From the NCBI GenBank assembly GCA_002292325.1, contig DBBR01000072.1:17825-47463 (forward strand): a DNA stretch of 29,639 nucleotides, written 5' to 3'. Within the stretch, counting starts at the first letter, position 1; the number at the start of each line of letters is the position of its first letter. Below the pieces are notes generated by a model that had not been told where the DNA came from, ran no database searches, and was given only the letters and a program-made list of their open reading frames with translations. Source of the stretch: Flavobacteriales bacterium UBA979 (lineage in GTDB: Bacteria > Bacteroidota > Bacteroidia > Flavobacteriales_D > Sanyastnellaceae). This document shows, one piece after another, positions 9,024 through 22,021 of this stretch. Both the position numbers and the translations under genes were made by a program.

Positions 9024-9952
9024 AGTCTGGGAAAGTGCAACGGGGGCGAGGTCCTTGGCCACTGAGCAACGAAGCGTTGGTCGTCCGTCAATGGCTTATG
9101 ACCCGAATCGTTGGTCTTGAATTGCGTGAACAGCAATCGGTGATTCGGCTGTTGCTCGATGAAGTAAGCGGCGTATCTCGTTCCGAACGGCTTTTGGGCA
9201 ATTGGATGGCAAGTGAGTCTGAATTGGAACGACTGGCGCTTGCTTGTGACCGATTGAATCAGGGTGAACCGTTGCAGTACATTCTTGGATCGGCACATTT
9301 CATGGGCCTCGATATTGGAGTAAATGACAGCGTATTGATTCCACGTCCTGAAACCGAAGAGCTGGTGCACCGGATGCTCCAACGCGTTCCGTCTTCAAAA
9401 TCCCTGCCGAGAAAGGTTTTGGACATCGGCACGGGTAGTGGAGTTATTTCACTGGCATGGAAGTCAAATAGACCACTGGACACGGTGCATGGCCTGGATA
9501 TTTCGACTGAGGCGCTCAAGACGGCTCGATCGAATGCCGAACGGTTAGGACTCGTCGTTCATTGGCATGAAAAAAACATTGTATCCGGTGAGACGGTCGC
9601 GGATCAAGTCCTGAATGCGTGCGATGTAATTTTATCCAATCCCCCTTACATAGCTGAATCTGAAAAGAGCGAGATGAACAGACAGGTGACGGATTGGGAG
9701 CCGGATACGGCCCTTTTTGTTCCAGACCACGATCCGCTAATTTTCTATCGATGCATCATCGCAGGATGTGAATCGAATGGTTGGCTAACGTCGGCTGGTT
9801 GGCTCGGATTTGAATGTCACCGGGATGGAGTGCAAGAAATATGTGAGCTCTTTGACCCCGACCATTGGAAGAGCGTAGAGAAAGAACAGGATATGCAGGG
9901 AAACTGGCGAATGATCTTTGCTCAAAGGAGAGCACTCGACTCAAAAAGTTGA
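9020..9952 (+). CDS. prmC: Peptide chain release factor N5-glutamine methyltransferase (PrmC)
   Basis: PrmC methylates the glutamine of the GGQ motif in RF1 and RF2, using S-adenosylmethionine. The N-terminal helical domain contains the family-typical GEPLQYILGSAHFMGLDIGV and LIPRPETEELV (about 82-115). The SAM-binding motif is VLDIGTGSGVISLA (133-146), and the substrate-glutamine motif is NPPY at 207-210. At 310 residues it is slightly longer than usual, mainly from a 15-20 residue N-terminal extension, so a later start is possible. It is the last gene of the parE-parC-amylase-mgsA run and converges on the protease gene with only 6 nt between the stops. Confidence 0.93.
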   Translation: MKSGKVQRGRGPWPLSNEALVVRQWLMTRIVGLELREQQSVIRLLLDEVSGVSRSERLLGNWMASESELERLALACDRLNQGEPLQYILGSAHFMGLDIGVNDSVLIPRPETEELVHRMLQRVPSSKSLPRKVLDIGTGSGVISLAWKSNRPLDTVHGLDISTEALKTARSNAERLGLVVHWHEKNIVSGETVADQVLNACDVILSNPPYIAESEKSEMNRQVTDWEPDTALFVPDHDPLIFYRCIIAGCESNGWLTSAGWLGFECHRDGVQEICELFDPDHWKSVEKEQDMQGNWRMIFAQRRALDSKS

Positions 9953-9958
9953 GGGCAA

Positions 9959-11587
9959 CTACTTGAACTCGAGCATGAGAGCATCGGAAATGTGAAACGC
10001 TGGAATGGCGAATCCGATGCCTTCAACGCCCATTCCAAGCACCTTTTCATTGACCACTCCGATCAGTTCACCCGTGGAGGAAATCAATGCCCCTCCGCTG
10101 TTTCCTGGGCTAATGCTTACATCGGTTTGAATCAGGGTGCGATTTCCGTCTTTGCGTTTGCCTGAAATGATGCCTTTCGTAACTGAAGCTCCCAAATCGA
10201 TGTCGTATGGCGTCCCCAATGCATATGCTTCTTCTCCTACATCGATAGACTGAGTTAAATTGATGTAGAATGGTTTCAACCCAACCGTATCCACTTTGAG
10301 GAGGGCCAAATCATACAAGGGGTGGTACCGAACCACTTGCGCCAGAAGTTGCTCGCCATTTTGGAAATGAACCTGATAGTCTAAATCACCATCAGCGATG
10401 ACGTGGTAATTTGTGAGGATATAGCCATCATGGCTTACGATGCAACCGCTGCCGTGTCCATCTGCCGCTGCAACGGTCACCACGGATTCTAATGCAGATG
10501 AAACCTTGCCCGCTGGTTCAAGGGGTTGATCGACCGAAATCACGTCCCATTCCTTGGTCCATTCCAATTCTAAATCTTCGATGCGATTCAATTTACCTGC
10601 GAACGTCTCCGATTCAATGGCTTGAAACAGGGCTTCATTCAGCCCTTCTGCAATGAGGTCGCGGTCAAATCCGGGACTTGAGAAATTGTACAATGCCCAA
10701 TTGGAATGAGAGGAAATCCGTGCGGTGTCGGTTCGGATTTGAAAAGGATTGTAAACCCACCATTCGGTTGCCAATTCATAGCGCACGATGTTCTGGACCC
10801 GATGTTCTTCGACACCAACAAGTTGTCCGCTAATCTGGATGCCTGCTTGTTGCTGAAACATTCCATCGGCACTCAGTGGTTGAAAAGACTGATTTTGAAG
10901 CGTTGCATTGAGTCCTTCATCCAAATTGGAATATTCAATTTCGATGGATTCATCGGACGTACTCATGAATTCAACTCGGTCAATCCGGTACTTGTCCATG
11001 TTTTGAAAGTAATGCCAACTGTGGTCACCTGAGGGGATGTGCATGTGGAACCCTTCGACTTTCAATGGCGGATTGATCGGGTTACCGGTGGGCATTGGAT
11101 TCAATCCTTCGAAGTAGTAAGTTTTGTCAAAAACCCTTTGAGGCTGGGCGAATAGAGCAGTGGCATTGGCTGCTGCTCCTATAAACGCACCCCAAATGAT
11201 GCTCGATTGAATTCCGCGTTGTTGTCCCGTAAGCCCCACAATTGATAAGCCTAAAGCGGCGCCAGCATCCACAATTTTATAAGGGTTTCTGGCAACTGGA
11301 AACAATGGATGGACTTGCGGGAAATGACCTTCTTGTTCAAGTCGGATGAGGTGCACAGGCTCTTTATTGTCCAAATCAATCCAGGTCATTCCTTGGCCCA
11401 TTGGGTCGTAGTGAAATCCCTCGGTCCAATCCCATGCGTCTTTGGAGATTTTCACATCGGATCCGTTTTCGGGATGGACTGCAATTTGGGATGAGGTGGA
11501 GCGATAGAGCACCGAGCAGCCTGTCGACAGCATGGCCGCTGCCAAACAGACCATCCATGGACCATGCTGTTTCCTCATTTGCATCAT
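9959..11587 (-). CDS. Lipoprotein with C-terminal trypsin-like (S1C/HtrA-type) protease domain
   Basis: The 542-residue protein begins with a lipoprotein signal peptide ending in LSTGC (anchor C24). The last ~190 residues are a chymotrypsin-fold serine protease: H395 in TNYHVIADG, D426 in YDLALLKVD and S497 in PGNSGGAL, followed by GIGFAIPA. Residues 25 to about 350 match no family I can name; they include a glycine/alanine-rich hydrophobic stretch (about 108-140) that could be membrane-associated, then beta-rich sequence. No PDZ domain is visible, unlike typical DegP/HtrA. A periplasmic or outer-membrane quality-control or processing protease is the likely role. Its start faces ligA across a 131-nt divergent gap. 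ATGs at 11587 and 11584 are both usable. Confidence 0.85.
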   Translation of the reverse strand: MMQMRKQHGPWMVCLAAAMLSTGCSVLYRSTSSQIAVHPENGSDVKISKDAWDWTEGFHYDPMGQGMTWIDLDNKEPVHLIRLEQEGHFPQVHPLFPVARNPYKIVDAGAALGLSIVGLTGQQRGIQSSIIWGAFIGAAANATALFAQPQRVFDKTYYFEGLNPMPTGNPINPPLKVEGFHMHIPSGDHSWHYFQNMDKYRIDRVEFMSTSDESIEIEYSNLDEGLNATLQNQSFQPLSADGMFQQQAGIQISGQLVGVEEHRVQNIVRYELATEWWVYNPFQIRTDTARISSHSNWALYNFSSPGFDRDLIAEGLNEALFQAIESETFAGKLNRIEDLELEWTKEWDVISVDQPLEPAGKVSSALESVVTVAAADGHGSGCIVSHDGYILTNYHVIADGDLDYQVHFQNGEQLLAQVVRYHPLYDLALLKVDTVGLKPFYINLTQSIDVGEEAYALGTPYDIDLGASVTKGIISGKRKDGNRTLIQTDVSISPGNSGGALISSTGELIGVVNEKVLGMGVEGIGFAIPAFHISDALMLEFK

Positions 11588-15139
<3,552 letters not shown>

Positions 15140-15141
15140 TT

Positions 15142-17154
15142 CTAGCGAAGAAGTTCAAACGAACCCATCAGCTCTCCGCGCTGCTCCTCTCCACAGACTA
15201 TGACATACCGAACGCAGTAATAATACGTGCCTTCGGCAACGTTTTCGTCGTTGATACGGCCGTCCCATTCGACTGGAGCCCCGGTGGATGAAAAGATGGG
15301 ATCGCCCCACCTGTTGAATATGATCAATTCGTATTGTTCGATGATTGACAGCAGCGGAAAGTCAGGATTTTCTGCCAAGTACAAAGTCAATCGCTCATTT
15401 TTACCGTCTTTGTTGGGGGAAATGACGTTTGGAAATTGAGCTGAACTTGCGTCAATGGTTGCCTCTGGATCTTGCACAACAACCAGCGAATCCAAACTGC
15501 TGCACCCATTTTCTTGAAACGTCACATTCAAATAATAGGTACCTGGTAGCAGGACAAGCGGTGCTTCTGCACTCCACGGGGAGAAGGGGTTGAGGGCTCC
15601 AATTGTCCAAGTCCATTCCAAAATTGATGTGTAACCAAGCGGAGTGATTTCGACGCCTTCGACCATCGCCGTTGGCTCCGAACAGGTGAGCGTATCAGCC
15701 ATTCCGGCATAAACATCAGGTAAGGTGAAGTCAGAACTGATGTCAATGGAGTTGACCGTCTCGCAACCGCTTTCTGGATGCACGGTCATGATTTCCCAAA
15801 TCCCACTGGTTTCCGTCCACAATGCCAACGGCTCGTTTATCCAGAAGAACGACGCGTTGGGGGGAACGGACCATTGCAGGATCGCATCGGCAGCACTTTC
15901 AATGGACAACGCAATGGAATCGTTGAGGCAATTGAGCTGAGAAGAGGAGGCGATTATTTCGCTTTCATATGTTCGGAAATCTCCATTTATTTCCACCTCG
16001 ATGCTATCTCTGCACACGTTGTCATCCGAAACAACCACCAACACGTAATTTCCGGGCGCATCAATCGTAGCGTTGGGACCGAGGGTTGTGGTGATGTTCC
16101 CGCCGTCCTCGGCGATCCAATCGTAGCTAACACCATTGGAATAATTGCTGCCACCGATGAGGTCAATAACGGGGTTCAAACAATTCAACGTGAGATTGGG
16201 GCTTGCTTCAGCTGTGGCTTCCAATTCGGCTACTTCAACGTAGATGCTGTCTTGAATGGAATTTTCACAAAATCCGTCATAGGTCACAACATACATGATG
16301 GAACTGTCCGGAGTGCACGTTACCGAAGAGCCCGTTGAATCTGTTAAAAAAGTGCTGGGTTCCCAGATGTAATCCGTTCCAGGTGCGCCAACAACATTCA
16401 GTTGTACCGTTCCTCCGGGACAAACCATGGTCTCTGGTCCGGTTGCTAAAATGGTCGGAGAAAGGCAAACACTTTGAATGTTGTACGATCCTCCGGTGCT
16501 TCCTGTGAAGCCCCAATACACCAGTTCCTGTCCGGAAAAAACAGCATCGATGAGGTCGACTTGATTGAATAGCCTCAATTCGCAATCGAAATACACCGCG
16601 ACAATTTGAGCTGCAGGGTCCCAGGTAATGCGCACCGGGTGATCTTCACCGTCCTCGATGTTGGCACCATTGATGTTGGCTGTGACTGGCCCGCCCAGCC
16701 CACTCGGTGGAGCATGGTCCACACTGCCATCTGATATAAACCCAATGTGATCTTGGACGAGGTCACCGTATTGTCCATTTTGCCAGGTATCGAATTCAAT
16801 GCCAAAGCTCGGATTGAACCCATTGAACCCCAATCCTCCTCCAGTTTGCCCCAAAGCGGCTGTGCCTACGTCCTGCAAGACAAATACCATTCCATCGGCT
16901 CCGCTGGCATCAAGCGTTCCAAAATTCATCGTTAAATTAAGATCGAACGGCTGACTTAAATCGAGCAGTTCTGTGTACCAGACCGCTCCATTTTGATTCC
17001 CCTGTGACGTTGTAAGTTGGTAGCAGTCGGTACCTGCTTCTTGGGCAGTACCGTTCAAAAAATAGGATTGTCCAAAAACAGGAGACACGCTAGCGATGGT
17101 CCATGTCACAAACAAGGCTTTAATTCGCAAACGATTGGCTTTTAATTTTAGCAT
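15142..17154 (-). CDS. Secreted L-type lectin-domain protein with T9SS type-B sorting domain
   Basis: A 670-residue surface or secreted protein. A signal peptide ends near SPVFGQ (about residue 29). Residues about 30-232 form an L-type (legume-like) lectin domain, with DASGADGMVFVLQ (D87), FGIEFDTWQN (118-126), and DLVQDHIGF (D131, D135, H136), the positions that bind calcium and sugar in this fold. Several Ig/PKD-like beta modules follow (about 235-570). The last 97 residues, starting FPNVISPNKDGKNE and containing YELIIFNRWGDPIF, WDG and GTYYYCV, are the gliding-motility-associated C-terminal domain (T9SS type B). Export through T9SS and carbohydrate binding are therefore expected; the ligand is unknown. 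It lies 8 nt downstream of the TonB-dependent receptor gene. Confidence 0.92.
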   Translation of the reverse strand: MLKLKANRLRIKALFVTWTIASVSPVFGQSYFLNGTAQEAGTDCYQLTTSQGNQNGAVWYTELLDLSQPFDLNLTMNFGTLDASGADGMVFVLQDVGTAALGQTGGGLGFNGFNPSFGIEFDTWQNGQYGDLVQDHIGFISDGSVDHAPPSGLGGPVTANINGANIEDGEDHPVRITWDPAAQIVAVYFDCELRLFNQVDLIDAVFSGQELVYWGFTGSTGGSYNIQSVCLSPTILATGPETMVCPGGTVQLNVVGAPGTDYIWEPSTFLTDSTGSSVTCTPDSSIMYVVTYDGFCENSIQDSIYVEVAELEATAEASPNLTLNCLNPVIDLIGGSNYSNGVSYDWIAEDGGNITTTLGPNATIDAPGNYVLVVVSDDNVCRDSIEVEINGDFRTYESEIIASSSQLNCLNDSIALSIESAADAILQWSVPPNASFFWINEPLALWTETSGIWEIMTVHPESGCETVNSIDISSDFTLPDVYAGMADTLTCSEPTAMVEGVEITPLGYTSILEWTWTIGALNPFSPWSAEAPLVLLPGTYYLNVTFQENGCSSLDSLVVVQDPEATIDASSAQFPNVISPNKDGKNERLTLYLAENPDFPLLSIIEQYELIIFNRWGDPIFSSTGAPVEWDGRINDENVAEGTYYYCVRYVIVCGEEQRGELMGSFELLR

Positions 17155-17162
17155 GAGTTTGG

Positions 17163-19736
17163 CTAGAATTGAATGCCTATCTTTAGGTTCACTCGTCTGT
17201 TAGTCAGATAATTAGGTATGGCGTAGAGACGGCCGTTGACATCTTCAATCCAGGTGTGATTGATGGTGTTTCGTATACCCAGAATGTTGAAGATTTCCAA
17301 TGATATAAAGCCAGTCGATCCGCCGGGCACAGCATTCCTTCGGTCAAATAATTCACGAGAAAATCCGATGTCTACGCGTCGGTAGGTTGGCGTTCTTAAT
17401 ACGTCTTTGTAGCGATCAAAAGAAGGTGGGCCGAACGGCAGTCCGGTTCCAAAGTACAGACTAACAAGCACTTTGAAAGCCTCATTGCCTGGCATTTCAT
17501 CTTGAAACAGCAAACTCATATTGAAACGTTGATCGGTTTGTCTGGGAATGAAACCTGGTTCAATTTGTATGCTATCGGTGATCTGATTGTTCAGCGTAAA
17601 GCCCGCAATGATGGGTTGGCCATCGCTGTTATAGTACTGCCAATACGCATCATCATTGAGGTCTTCCTCTGATTTCAGCAGGGACATGCGAAACCAGCTT
17701 TGAATTCCATCAATGAATTCGCCGTTGAGCATGAAATCGGCACCTGTTGCATATCCCGAACTGTTATTCCGGGCGTAATAGCGCTGACGCACGTTTTCAA
17801 TTTCATACGGAATGAGGAAGTCCATGTCCTTGTAATAAAGTTCCCCCACCATTTTAAATGGACGGCCATACATCTCAAAAATCCGGTCCATGCCCAGTAC
17901 GGCATGTGTGGCTCTTTGTGCGCCTATGTCTGGATTGAGCGTACCGTCAAATCCTCGCATTTCCCTGTAAAATGCGGGTTGCCAGTACACGCCTCCCGAT
18001 AGGCTGAAGACCGTTGAAGGCTGGTCGACGGCTTTGAAAGGCTGATATGAGAGGTGTCCGCGAGGTCCTCCAACGAGTCCGGGATCTCGGGTTTGCTGGT
18101 CATTTTTCCACCAATGGCCTCGAATTCCGCCATTGAACTTCCATTGGCCTTGTGTAGCATCCTTCCAGCGCCAGGTGTTTTGGACAAAGGCTTGGACGCG
18201 TTGCGTTTCTATCTGATTGTCCGCTCGAATCACGTCATCCAGTTGGATGACCTGGTCAGGGCCATCGCCAATGTAGCCGATGCTGTCGCGGGGGTGGGGG
18301 GTAATGAATCCAGCTGAGTCGACGAGAGACCATTCAGAGAGGTAATCTTCAATGTCTTCTGCTTGCCATTTCACCCCCCATTCTAAAAACCCACGATCTT
18401 GTCCCCAAGCACTGGATCCTTTGATAGCGCTGCTGTAAACCGTGGCATACAGCCGGTTGCGGGCGTGGTTCAAAAACGCGCCGACCCCACGGTTGGCTGT
18501 GGCTTCGCCCAGGGCATCAGACCCCAAATCCCGCTCCAATTCATCAAGCCAGTACGCTCCGAGGATGTCAAAGGTCTCAGATTCTGCAGTTTGAAACGCA
18601 GATGATATCCAGCGTATTCGATGATTTTCAGTGATGTAATTGGCACCAAACGCTCCGAAACCGGTTTGGTATGACGTCTTTTCTTGGCCATCAAAATAAA
18701 CGGTGAGACGCAGCGCCTCGTTGATGTTTCCCACATCTGATTCGCGTTTGATGGGGTTGAATTGGTACTGATTTTGTCCAAAGATGCCCAGCGCTTCAAA
18801 TTCCCAAGGACCGTATCCGTCGGGATCCCACGTGATAAAACTTTGCACGTCGACATAGCGAGGTTGGTATTCTCCTCCTTCATCTAAAGAGCCCAAGACG
18901 TAAGAGTTATCTCTGTACCGCAATCCGGTATTGATGGTGAATTCTTTGTGACCATCGGGACCCGCTGCACTCGCCCAATCCTGTTGGATTTGTGCACCGA
19001 GCAAGCTCGCTGTTAGTCGGGTTTTTCGTTCGTTGGGTTTGCGGTAGCGGATATCAAGCACAGAGCTGAGCTTGTCGCCATATTTTGCTTCAAATCCACC
19101 GGCGGAAAAGTTGATGGATTCCACCATGTCAGGATTGGGAAAGGACAATCCTTCCTGTTGGCCTGCACGCACAAGAAACGGCCGGTAAACCTCAATGTCG
19201 TTGACATACACCAAGTTTTCATCGAAGCTTCCACCTCGAACGTTGTAGCCACTTGAAAGTTCACTATTGAAATTTACTGGAGCTTGAATCAAGAGATCCT
19301 CAATGGTTCCGCGGGGAGAAGGAATGCGCGTAGCTACTTTGGGGTCGATGCGTTGCACCGGGGCTGAGCGGTCTCCGTCGGCAATGACCTCAGATGCATT
19401 CAGGGAAACTCCAGCGCGAAGTCGGACGTTTTTTACGAGTGCATCACCTGCTTCAAGGATGAAAACTTCGTCTCTCGCTTCAAATCCAACAAATCCGAAT
19501 CGCACATTCCACACACCAGATCTCAAGGTCAAAAAATACTCGCCTCGGTTATTTGTGACAACGGCAGCTGATTGTTGATCCATTGGAATGACGGTTGCGC
19601 CGGGGAGGGGCATGCCATTGTCATTGGTTACGATGCCTTGAATCGTTCCTTTTTCTTGAGCGTGCAATGTGCCCGTCGCTAAGAAAGCGAACAGTCCAAG
19701 GAATGTCCAAAAGAATCGGAAGGAGAAAATACTCAT
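17163..19736 (-). CDS. TonB-dependent outer-membrane receptor with carboxypeptidase-regulatory-like N-terminus
   Basis: An 857-residue outer-membrane transporter. It has a signal peptide ending at THAQ-like LHAQ (27), then a carboxypeptidase D regulatory-like beta-sandwich (about 30-110: TIQGIVTNDNGMPLPGATV, NNRGEYFLTL). The plug domain follows at about 135-240, with SGYNVRGGSFDENLVYVND and the GGFEAKYGDKLSSVLDI segment. The rest is a 22-strand-type beta barrel ending in phenylalanine (KIGIQF), the usual outer-membrane insertion signal. There is no SusD-like partner next to it, so this is not a classical polysaccharide locus; the substrate is unknown. Its ATG overlaps the stop of the upstream small protein (ATGA in the minus sense, 19733-19736), and the lectin gene follows by 8 nt. 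Confidence 0.92.
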   Translation of the reverse strand: MSIFSFRFFWTFLGLFAFLATGTLHAQEKGTIQGIVTNDNGMPLPGATVIPMDQQSAAVVTNNRGEYFLTLRSGVWNVRFGFVGFEARDEVFILEAGDALVKNVRLRAGVSLNASEVIADGDRSAPVQRIDPKVATRIPSPRGTIEDLLIQAPVNFNSELSSGYNVRGGSFDENLVYVNDIEVYRPFLVRAGQQEGLSFPNPDMVESINFSAGGFEAKYGDKLSSVLDIRYRKPNERKTRLTASLLGAQIQQDWASAAGPDGHKEFTINTGLRYRDNSYVLGSLDEGGEYQPRYVDVQSFITWDPDGYGPWEFEALGIFGQNQYQFNPIKRESDVGNINEALRLTVYFDGQEKTSYQTGFGAFGANYITENHRIRWISSAFQTAESETFDILGAYWLDELERDLGSDALGEATANRGVGAFLNHARNRLYATVYSSAIKGSSAWGQDRGFLEWGVKWQAEDIEDYLSEWSLVDSAGFITPHPRDSIGYIGDGPDQVIQLDDVIRADNQIETQRVQAFVQNTWRWKDATQGQWKFNGGIRGHWWKNDQQTRDPGLVGGPRGHLSYQPFKAVDQPSTVFSLSGGVYWQPAFYREMRGFDGTLNPDIGAQRATHAVLGMDRIFEMYGRPFKMVGELYYKDMDFLIPYEIENVRQRYYARNNSSGYATGADFMLNGEFIDGIQSWFRMSLLKSEEDLNDDAYWQYYNSDGQPIIAGFTLNNQITDSIQIEPGFIPRQTDQRFNMSLLFQDEMPGNEAFKVLVSLYFGTGLPFGPPSFDRYKDVLRTPTYRRVDIGFSRELFDRRNAVPGGSTGFISLEIFNILGIRNTINHTWIEDVNGRLYAIPNYLTNRRVNLKIGIQF

Positions 19737-20371
19737 CGCTTAAGGGACCCGTTCCGAATGGCATCAATGAATTTAGCCCAAGCAACGGGGCTGAAAACAT
19801 TCATTGGAGGCAGTTGTCCTTGGTAGTAATTCTGTTGTGCTTGCTGTTGCATTGTGTAATTGTAGACTTCCGTCCCGTCCCGTCCAACTTCCATGAGGCG
19901 GTCATACAGTGCAGCAGCGTCAAGTCGTTCTTGTCCAATGGCATAAGCATCCGGAGACAGCTGCAATTGAAGGAATTCTTCTTTGAAACGTTCCTTGGTA
20001 GGCCATGGATAAATGAAGGCTTGTTCCAGTGCAACCGTATCTCGGCCTAACGGTTGGACCACATTCATGCGTGGAAGCTCCAAATCAGTGGGTACCGAAA
20101 ATGCTTGCGTCAGATAACCAATGGATGAAACGGTTAGGGTGTCACCAGCCAATGCTGGAATGCTGAAAAATCCATTCACATCGGTCATGGTTCCCCTCAA
20201 ATCCCGGGCTCGAAAAACGGTAGCAAATGCGAGGGGAGCGAGGGAGTCTCCTGTGACCACCATTCCGCTGATTTGAACCACTTCCACTGCTTGTCCGACA
20301 GCAAGTGTGTCTTGTCCATAAGCTGAGGGGATGCTAGAAAGTAAGAGGCCTATCAAAAGGAAACGTCGCAT
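19733..20371 (-). CDS. Secreted carboxypeptidase-regulatory-like domain protein (212 aa)
   Basis: A small envelope protein with a clear signal peptide (MRRFLLIGLLLSSIPSAYGQ, cleavage near residue 20). Residues about 32-110 form a carboxypeptidase D regulatory-like beta-sandwich (VQISGMVVTGDSLAPLAFAT, RGTMTDVNGFFSIPA, TLTVSSIGYLTQ). The C-terminal ~100 residues are helical and glutamine-rich and match no function I can name (YPWPTKERFKEEF, NYTMQQQAQQNYY, SPVAWAKFIDAI). It has no barrel or plug of its own. It is translationally coupled to the TonB-dependent receptor, and both carry the same type of N-terminal domain, so a partner or accessory role for that receptor is the best inference. It starts 36 nt after the prfC stop. 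Confidence 0.75.
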   Translation of the reverse strand: MRRFLLIGLLLSSIPSAYGQDTLAVGQAVEVVQISGMVVTGDSLAPLAFATVFRARDLRGTMTDVNGFFSIPALAGDTLTVSSIGYLTQAFSVPTDLELPRMNVVQPLGRDTVALEQAFIYPWPTKERFKEEFLQLQLSPDAYAIGQERLDAAALYDRLMEVGRDGTEVYNYTMQQQAQQNYYQGQLPPMNVFSPVAWAKFIDAIRNGSLKR

Positions 20372-20407
20372 GAGGTCAAGGTAAGGCGAAGAGGTAAAAG
20401 GCCCAAG

Positions 20408-22009
20408 TTAAGAGGCCTGTGCGGTTTTGAATTCAGACGTAAAGTGAAAGGTCAAGTCGGGATAGTTGCTAATTTCCATGTCCAAAAGGAACTTAGAAGG
20501 AGCCAAGAAAACATCATTTCCATCCTTGTCTTTTACCATTTCGGTGCCCTTGATGCGTTTGAATTCTTCGAGCTTCTTTTCGTCTTCACTAACGATCCAA
20601 CACGCTTTATAGTATTTCTTCGCTTGAAATTCACATTTCGCACCGTATTCATGCTCTAGACGGTATTGAATCACCTCGAACTGCAGCTCACCGACCGTTC
20701 CTACAATTTTGCGGTTTCCCAATTCTCGAACGAACAACTGAGCGACCCCTTCATCGGTCAATTGCTGAATGCCTTTTTCGAGTTGCTTGCTTTTCATTGG
20801 GTCTTTGTTGACCAGCTCTTTGAAAATTTCTGGAGAGAAACTCGGTATTCCACGAAATTGCATGTCTTCTCCTTCTGTCATTGTATCTCCAATTTTGAAG
20901 GTGCCGGTATCATACAATCCCACTACATCACCGGGCCAAGCTTCATCAACGAGGTTTTTGTCCTGCGCTAGAAACGTCGCTGGATTGGCAAACTTCAGTT
21001 TCTTTTGAAGGCGGGTATGAGTGAAGAAGGTATTTCGTTTGAACTGGCCGCTGCACACGCGCATGAACGCGATGCGATCCCGGTGACGCGGATCGATGTT
21101 GGCGTGTATTTTGAAAATGAATCCGGTAAACTTGGGCTCGGTGGGTACCACTTCACGCACATCGGTCGAACGAGGCCGGGGGTCTGGAGCGATTTCAATG
21201 AAGGTGTCGAGCATCTCTTGAATCCCGAAGTTGTTCACTGCACTGCCAAAGAAGACTGGAGCTAGCTCCCCTTCGAGGTAAGGCGAAGCGTCCCACTCTT
21301 CATAGACTCCTTCAATCAATTCAACATCCTTGCGGAGCTGTTCAGCATGTTCTGTTGTCACCAAATCATCGAGCAAAGGATCTGCGATGTCCTCTATGGA
21401 CAACACTTCTTTGGCGATTTTGGTCTTGTCGGGGTTGAAGAGCCGAAGTTCTTTTTGATACAAACTGTACACCCCTTTGAACGATTGTCCTCCACTGATT
21501 GGCCAACTGAGCGGTCGAACTTGGATTTGGAGCTTTTCTTCTAATTCATCCAACAAATCGAACGGATCTTGACCCTCTAAATCCATCTTGTTGATGAAAA
21601 CAATGACGGGGGTGTTCCGCATGCGACAGACTTCCATGAGTCGCTCTGTTTGGGCTTCTACACCTTTCACACAATCCACGACCAAAATAACACTGTCGAC
21701 CGCAGTTAACGTGCGGTAAGTGTCTTCCGCAAAGTCACGGTGACCCGGCGTATCAAGCAGGTTGATGAGACGATCCTTGTAATGAAAAGCCATGACCGAA
21801 GTAGCGACAGATATCCCTCTTTGTCGTTCGATTTCCATGAAATCAGAAGCTGCAGTCTTGGTGATTTTATTGTTTTTCACCGCACCAGCGGTTTGGATGG
21901 CTCCGCCAAATAACAAGAATTTCTCGGTGAGTGTCGTCTTGCCCGCGTCGGGGTGGCTGATGATGGCGAAGGTTCGACGCCGTTTGATTTCTTCTTGTAT
22001 CGTACCCAT
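20408..22009 (-). CDS. prfC: Peptide chain release factor 3 (RF3)
   Basis: RF3 is the GTPase that recycles RF1 and RF2 from the ribosome after termination. The 533 residues match the family length. The GTP-binding motifs are [13 protein letters not shown] (G1, 18-30), RGISVATS (G2, 64-71), DTPGH (G3, 86-90) and NKMD (G4, 140-143). The RF3-specific [15 protein letters not shown] follows G1. Domains II and III follow, with [19 protein letters not shown]. The gene starts 12 nt after the glycosyltransferase stop and is in the same orientation. The sequence TAAATTCG just upstream of the ATG is one base off the Bacteroidota -7 element, so a promoter of its own is possible. Its window neighbour prmC acts on the same termination process, but the two are not adjacent. 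Confidence 0.96.
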   Translation of the reverse strand: MGTIQEEIKRRRTFAIISHPDAGKTTLTEKFLLFGGAIQTAGAVKNNKITKTAASDFMEIERQRGISVATSVMAFHYKDRLINLLDTPGHRDFAEDTYRTLTAVDSVILVVDCVKGVEAQTERLMEVCRMRNTPVIVFINKMDLEGQDPFDLLDELEEKLQIQVRPLSWPISGGQSFKGVYSLYQKELRLFNPDKTKIAKEVLSIEDIADPLLDDLVTTEHAEQLRKDVELIEGVYEEWDASPYLEGELAPVFFGSAVNNFGIQEMLDTFIEIAPDPRPRSTDVREVVPTEPKFTGFIFKIHANIDPRHRDRIAFMRVCSGQFKRNTFFTHTRLQKKLKFANPATFLAQDKNLVDEAWPGDVVGLYDTGTFKIGDTMTEGEDMQFRGIPSFSPEIFKELVNKDPMKSKQLEKGIQQLTDEGVAQLFVRELGNRKIVGTVGELQFEVIQYRLEHEYGAKCEFQAKKYYKACWIVSEDEKKLEEFKRIKGTEMVKDKDGNDVFLAPSKFLLDMEISNYPDLTFHFTSEFKTAQAS

Positions 22010-22021
22010 TAGAGCGCGAAT

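Noticed and set aside
17163..20371. Polysaccharide utilisation locus (SusC/SusD)
   Set aside because: There is a TonB-dependent receptor but no SusD-like lipoprotein and no adjacent glycoside hydrolase; the GH13 gene is 9 kb away in another operon.
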